DNA of 64,000 nt from the NCBI RefSeq assembly GCF_002909255.1, contig NZ_PIOB01000001.1, positions 434,001-498,000 on the forward strand, in the 5' to 3' direction. The notes below the pieces were generated by a model. That model was given only the letters and a program-made list of their open reading frames with translations, searched no databases and was not told the origin of the DNA. Within the stretch, counting starts at the first letter, position 1. Every line of letters starts with the position of its first letter. The position numbers and the translations under genes are program-made. This document shows, piece by piece, positions 60,426 to 64,000 of this stretch. The DNA is from Arenibacter hampyeongensis. Lineage in GTDB: Bacteria; Bacteroidota; Bacteroidia; Flavobacteriales; Flavobacteriaceae.

Positions 60426-61352
60426 ATGAAGTTCAATATAATTGCACTATTTCTTTTCTCGTTTTTACTCACTTTTAATGTTTTTGGACAGACGCTCCCC
60501 AAAGAGGAACTTATTTTTTTGACCTCCGAATGGAAAGGGGAACGATTTAACGACGGGCGTCCAAAAATACCGGACGATCTTTTGGAACGGGCAAAAAAAA
60601 TTGGTATCGATGATGCATGGACGGTCCTTGAAAATGAAGGATATAAGAATCAGTTCGAGGGCAATTGGAAAATGGTACATGATGATGTTCCCGTTGTAGG
60701 AAGGGCACTTACAGCCCTCTTCATGCCGAGCCGCCCCGATGTGGAGAAGAGCGTTAAGGAAAGGGGAATAAATTCGCAGGGTAGGAAGGGAAATACCAAT
60801 TCATGGCCCATTGAGGTACTCACTAAAGGCGACGTATATGTGGCCGATAGTTTTGGCAAGATCGATGCGGGTACCCTAATGGGGGCAACCCTGGCAACAT
60901 CCATTTACAGCAAGTCCGGCAACGGAGTGGTCTTTAATGGAAGTGCAAGGGATCTGGAGAGTATAAGCCAGATGGAAGGATTCAATGCCTTTGTACGCGA
61001 TTTTCACCCCTCCTTTCTTGAGGAGGAAGTGCTAATGGGACTTAATACCCCGATTCGGATAGGCCAGGTAATGGTATTGCCCGGGGATCTTGTCCTCGCC
61101 AAAAGGGAAGGCGTACTTTTTATCCCTGCGCATTTGGCCGAACAGGTAGTGGGCACTGCAGAGTTTGTGGCCCTTAAGGACCAGTTTGGATTTGAGATGG
61201 TAAGGACCAAAAAATATTCTACCGGTGAAATAGACAGTCAATGGACCGAACAGCTAAAAAAGGAATTTTTGGTGTGGTTGGACAAACATCCCGAATTGGG
61301 AAAGATGTCTAAGGAGACTTTGGACAAGGTCTTGAGCAAAAGGACATGGTAA
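60426..61352 (+). CDS. Exported RraA-family protein (aldolase-like)
   Basis: A signal peptide (about 1-21, ending NVFGQ) precedes a RraA-type domain. Supporting segments are VVGRALTALFMP, the central VYVADSFGKIDAGTLMGATLAT, GVVFNGSARDLESI with the conserved Arg-Asp pair, and GDLVLAKREGVLFIP. RraA-fold proteins include HMG/CHA aldolases and oxaloacetate decarboxylases; the original RraA is an RNase E inhibitor. An exported member among lactonase and transporter genes is more likely an enzyme acting on a keto-acid or sugar acid. The protein has 308 residues, longer than the about 160-230 of simple members because of N- and C-terminal additions. It overlaps the next gene by 7 bp. Confidence 0.85.
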   Translation: MKFNIIALFLFSFLLTFNVFGQTLPKEELIFLTSEWKGERFNDGRPKIPDDLLERAKKIGIDDAWTVLENEGYKNQFEGNWKMVHDDVPVVGRALTALFMPSRPDVEKSVKERGINSQGRKGNTNSWPIEVLTKGDVYVADSFGKIDAGTLMGATLATSIYSKSGNGVVFNGSARDLESISQMEGFNAFVRDFHPSFLEEEVLMGLNTPIRIGQVMVLPGDLVLAKREGVLFIPAHLAEQVVGTAEFVALKDQFGFEMVRTKKYSTGEIDSQWTEQLKKEFLVWLDKHPELGKMSKETLDKVLSKRTW

Positions 61353-61894
61353 TGGGACAACGTAAATTTATGAAAATGATAAACCTAAACGGCACTTGCC
61401 AAATAAGCAGCAGTTGGATCATTGCAATGTTCGCCCTGTTTGTTTTGATAGGGTGCAGGCAAAACGAAAAGCAGGCAGAGGATGAAACCATGGCCGTTTC
61501 CGCGGAGTTTGAACAGGATACTCCCACGATCGAGGAAGTTCAACAGGTCGTTGCGGCTTTCAATAAGGCCATGGTAGACCCGACCGCGGAACTCATGGAA
61601 ACGCTTTGCGCTGAGGAACTCACCTATGGTCATTCGAGCGGACTGATTCAGGACAGGGCGGCGTTTATAGATGATTTAGTGAACGGCCCGTTCGATTTTT
61701 TGTCTTTGGAAGCTGCCGATCAGACTATCCATATTTCAGGGAATACAGCAATTGTTAGACATATTTTTTTGGCCAAGGGCACCAATGCCGGGGAGCCTGC
61801 GGATGTTCGTATCGGCAATATGCAGGTATATCAAAAAGGGAAGGACGGTAAGCTTAGACTTTTGGCCAGACAGGCCTATAAATTGCCCAACTAG
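61346..61894 (+). CDS. NTF2-like (DUF4440-type) lipoprotein
   Basis: Residues about 58-180 show the SnoaL/DUF4440 pattern (VQQVVAAFNKAMVDPTAELMETL, then LTYGHSSGLIQDRAAFIDDL and a HISGNTAIVRH strand). A hydrophobic segment ending VLIGC (Cys37 from this start) marks a lipoprotein. NTF2-like proteins act as small enzymes or binding scaffolds, so the function is not predictable. The gene overlaps rraA by 7 bp at the chosen ATG; ATGs at 61352 (overlapping the rraA stop) and 61370 are equally possible starts. Coupling to rraA suggests a shared process. Confidence 0.8.
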   Translation: MVMGQRKFMKMINLNGTCQISSSWIIAMFALFVLIGCRQNEKQAEDETMAVSAEFEQDTPTIEEVQQVVAAFNKAMVDPTAELMETLCAEELTYGHSSGLIQDRAAFIDDLVNGPFDFLSLEAADQTIHISGNTAIVRHIFLAKGTNAGEPADVRIGNMQVYQKGKDGKLRLLARQAYKLPN

Positions 61895-61921
61895 AACCAT
61901 AATAACCTAAACCAAACTATT

Positions 61922-63010
61922 TTGAAAAAATTGAATATTTATTCCATTAGCCTTGGCGTGGCTGCCATATTGCTGTTGGTAGTTTTGGGTATGATCTTTA
62001 CCCATAATATTGAACATGCCGGACTTTTTATAATGGCCTTTTTTGCATTTCTTGCCCTTGGCTTCAGTGGCTTTAAGTCCCTTAACAGTTATGTTTTTAC
62101 AGCCTCCATATTTGCCGGTGTAGCACTGGCGCTATATTACCCCCAATACTTTTTGCAGATTGGCAATTTTAAACTTACCGCACTGATCATACCCTTGATC
62201 CAACTCATTATGTTCGGCATGGGCACCTCCATGAAACTGGGCGATTTTGCAGAAGTTATCAAGTCGCCCAAAGGGGTGTTGGTGGGTGTCAGTGCACAGT
62301 TGGGTATAATGCCGATCATGGGCTTTGTCCTGGCAAAATATAGCAATTTTCCACCGGAGATTGCGGCGGGGATTGTCCTCATCGGTTGTTCCCCCAGTGG
62401 GGTGGCATCCAATGTAATGGCATATTTGGCGAAGGCCAACCTAGCGCTTTCCATCACAATTACCTCCATTTCCACAATTCTTGCACCTTTTGTAACACCA
62501 CTTCTTATGAAGTTTTTGGCAGGAGAATTTATTGAGATTGATGTGTTGGACATGATGTGGAGTATTGTAAAGATGATTATTTTGCCTCTCGGTGTTGGAC
62601 TTCTCTTTAACCGTTTGCGGGGAGATAGGGCAAAATGGATGGACAAGGCACTGCCTGTAATTTCCATGTTGGGCATTGGCCTTATAATTGTAGTGATAAC
62701 GGCTGCGGGTAGGGATAGTCTTTTGGACATTGGCGGAATCTTAATGTTATTGGTACTTATCCATAACTTATTTGGCTACATGCTGGGATATTGGTACGCC
62801 CGATTATTGCGATTGAATGAGCAGGATTCTCGCACGATTGCACTGGAAGTGGGGATGCAAAATGGAGGACTCGCCTCTGGAATTGCAAACTCCTTGGGCA
62901 AGATAGCCACCATGGGCCTGGCACCGGCTGTTTTTGGACCCTTGATGAACATAACGGGCTCTATTCTCGCTTCTTATTGGCACAAAAGACCTCCAAAAGA
63001 CAGCAATTAA
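61922..63010 (+). CDS. Bile acid:sodium symporter family transporter
   Basis: A 362-residue membrane protein with about ten hydrophobic helices and the BASS family core (GFVLAKYSNFPPEIAAGIVL, then GCSPSGVASNVMAYLAKANLALS and a C-terminal QNGGLASGIANSLG). Family members move organic anions such as bile acids, pantothenate or pyruvate together with Na+. A start at TTG (61922) best fits the N-terminus MKKLNIYSISLG; no ATG lies in frame close by. With the upstream lactonase-, RidA- and RraA-like exported proteins it could import an acidic product. Confidence 0.9.
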   Translation: MKKLNIYSISLGVAAILLLVVLGMIFTHNIEHAGLFIMAFFAFLALGFSGFKSLNSYVFTASIFAGVALALYYPQYFLQIGNFKLTALIIPLIQLIMFGMGTSMKLGDFAEVIKSPKGVLVGVSAQLGIMPIMGFVLAKYSNFPPEIAAGIVLIGCSPSGVASNVMAYLAKANLALSITITSISTILAPFVTPLLMKFLAGEFIEIDVLDMMWSIVKMIILPLGVGLLFNRLRGDRAKWMDKALPVISMLGIGLIIVVITAAGRDSLLDIGGILMLLVLIHNLFGYMLGYWYARLLRLNEQDSRTIALEVGMQNGGLASGIANSLGKIATMGLAPAVFGPLMNITGSILASYWHKRPPKDSN

Positions 63011-63060
63011 TGGGTATTAAAAGTTAAATTTGATCAAACCAAAAGCACTGATATAGTAAT

Positions 63061-64000
63061 ATGCTGAAATTGAATAGATTAAAAGTGACCCTGCTTCTTC
63101 TGGTCATTGTAAGTTGTGGAAAAAAAGAATACAAGGATAAAATTTATGAAAAACCGGAAATTGTGAGGGAAGCGCCATCGGATTTTCTTTCTCCTGAAGA
63201 AAGTCTGAAAACGTTTTACCTGCCGGAAGGATATAGGATAGAATTGGTAGCAAGTGAACCTATGGTCAACGAGCCGGTAGCCATAGCATGGGACGGCAAT
63301 GGCAAGATGTATGTGGCTGAAATGAGTACCTATATGCAAAACGTAGATGGTGTTGGTGAAGACGAACCTACCAGTCAGATAAAACTCTTGGTAGATTTGG
63401 ATGGGGATGGAAAAATGGACAAGAGCACAGTGTTTATTGATAGTCTTCTTCTCCCTAGGATGATTTTACCCTTGGATGACCGACTTATAGTGAATGAAAC
63501 TTATTCCTACGATTTATGGAGCTATAGGGATACAGATGATGACGGTGTGGCCGACGAAAAAATTAGGGTTTATGAAAATCCAAAAAGGAGGGGAGGTAAC
63601 CTAGAGCACCAACAGAGTGGTCTTGTATGGAACTTGGATAATTGGGTGTATACAACCTACAATCCATTACGGTTCAGGTTTAATAAGGATGGTATACAAG
63701 TAGATTCCCTGGTAGATGGTTCCAGTGGACAATGGGGGCTAACCCAGGACGATTTAGGAAATATGTATTATTCTTCTGCAGGTGGAGAAACTGCGGCCTA
63801 TGGTTTTCAGGTACCGCCAATATACGGGGAAGTGGACTTGGAAGGGCAGATCTCGGAAGGATTTATGGAACCTTGGCCAATTGTTGGCACCCCTGACGTA
63901 CAGGGTGGTGCAGAATTAAGATTGAAGGAAGATGGTACCCTGAATAAATTTACCGGGGTAGCCGGACAGGAAATATTTAGAGGTGATAAATTGCCCCCAT
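63061..64000 (+). CDS. Large lipoprotein of the DUF7133 / PVC-type haem-binding dehydrogenase group (cut by window edge)
   Basis: An open frame from the ATG at 63061 runs to the window end without a stop (313 codons seen). It has a lipobox (LLVIVSCGK, Cys19) and then propeller-type sequence: YLPEGYRIELVASEP, VNEPVAIAWDGNGKMYVAEM, LLVDLDGDGKMDKSTVF, and GGNLEHQQSGLVWNLDN. These match the N-terminal propeller of large proteins called membrane-bound dehydrogenase or PVC-type haem-binding proteins, which often end in a c-type cytochrome CxxCH domain. The missing part should be checked for that domain. It follows the transporter after 50 nt, in the same operon. Confidence 0.78.
   Translation, partial: MLKLNRLKVTLLLLVIVSCGKKEYKDKIYEKPEIVREAPSDFLSPEESLKTFYLPEGYRIELVASEPMVNEPVAIAWDGNGKMYVAEMSTYMQNVDGVGEDEPTSQIKLLVDLDGDGKMDKSTVFIDSLLLPRMILPLDDRLIVNETYSYDLWSYRDTDDDGVADEKIRVYENPKRRGGNLEHQQSGLVWNLDNWVYTTYNPLRFRFNKDGIQVDSLVDGSSGQWGLTQDDLGNMYYSSAGGETAAYGFQVPPIYGEVDLEGQISEGFMEPWPIVGTPDVQGGAELRLKEDGTLNKFTGVAGQEIFRGDKLPP

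Overview
The window comes from a Bacteroidota chromosome, most likely a marine flavobacterium (Flavobacteriaceae). The grounds are AT-rich DNA, promoters of the flavobacterial TTG / TAnnTTTG type, a SusC/SusD pair, a one-protein hybrid two-component regulator, three sulfatases with many secreted carbohydrate-active enzymes, and best protein resemblances to flavobacterial families. I cannot name the species from the sequence alone.

Layout. (1) 1-1035: core chromosome, with the start of rbfA (minus strand), methylmalonyl-CoA epimerase and a tRNA with anticodon CAT. (2) 990-24117: a 23-kb integrative and mobilizable element (IME) inserted in the 3' part of that tRNA and bounded by 47-bp direct repeats. 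It carries a tyrosine integrase, MobC plus a MobA-type relaxase without conjugation genes, a candidate oriT, a sigma factor / small protein / ImmA-IrrE protease cassette, a class II Fic protein, an AlbA_2 (Schlafen-like) protein, and one compact minus-strand operon of six defence genes: type I restriction (hsdR-hsdM-hsdS), a four-helix membrane KAP NTPase, and McrB-McrC. (3) 24611-58051: a large polysaccharide utilization locus. It has a seven-helix membrane esterase, a sialate-O-acetylesterase-like enzyme and two sulfatases on the plus strand; two minus-strand operons (DUF4861, GH88, sugar porter, GH29, heparinase II/III-like lyase, GHL15-like, DUF6250; and sulfatase, second heparinase II/III-like lyase, GH97); susC-susD on the plus strand; and the hybrid two-component regulator. 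(4) 58616-64000: a plus-strand cluster of exported or membrane proteins (SMP-30-like, RidA, RraA, NTF2-like, a bile-acid/Na+ symporter family transporter, and the start of a large lipoprotein), which looks like a small-molecule catabolic unit that may use products of the locus.

How the genes may work together. Three promoters of the polysaccharide locus (before the DUF4861 operon, the sulfatase-lyase-GH97 operon and susC) share a bipartite box, ATAATTTA-TACCCTTTGAA-NN-ATANTTTA. In all three the two half-sites are in phase over 21 bp and the box ends exactly 23 nt before a TAAnnTTG -7 element. This is the expected footprint of the AraC-type output domain of the regulator encoded next door. The enzyme set (sulfatases, two uronate lyases, a GH88 unsaturated-uronyl hydrolase, a GH29 fucosidase-type enzyme, GH97, esterases) points to a sulfated, probably acetylated, uronic-acid-containing algal or animal glycan. 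The exact substrate is inference.

Most unusual items: the hsdRMS-KAP-mcrBC six-gene operon on an IME, the sigma factor-GTGA-small protein-metalloprotease cassette, and the shared regulatory box.
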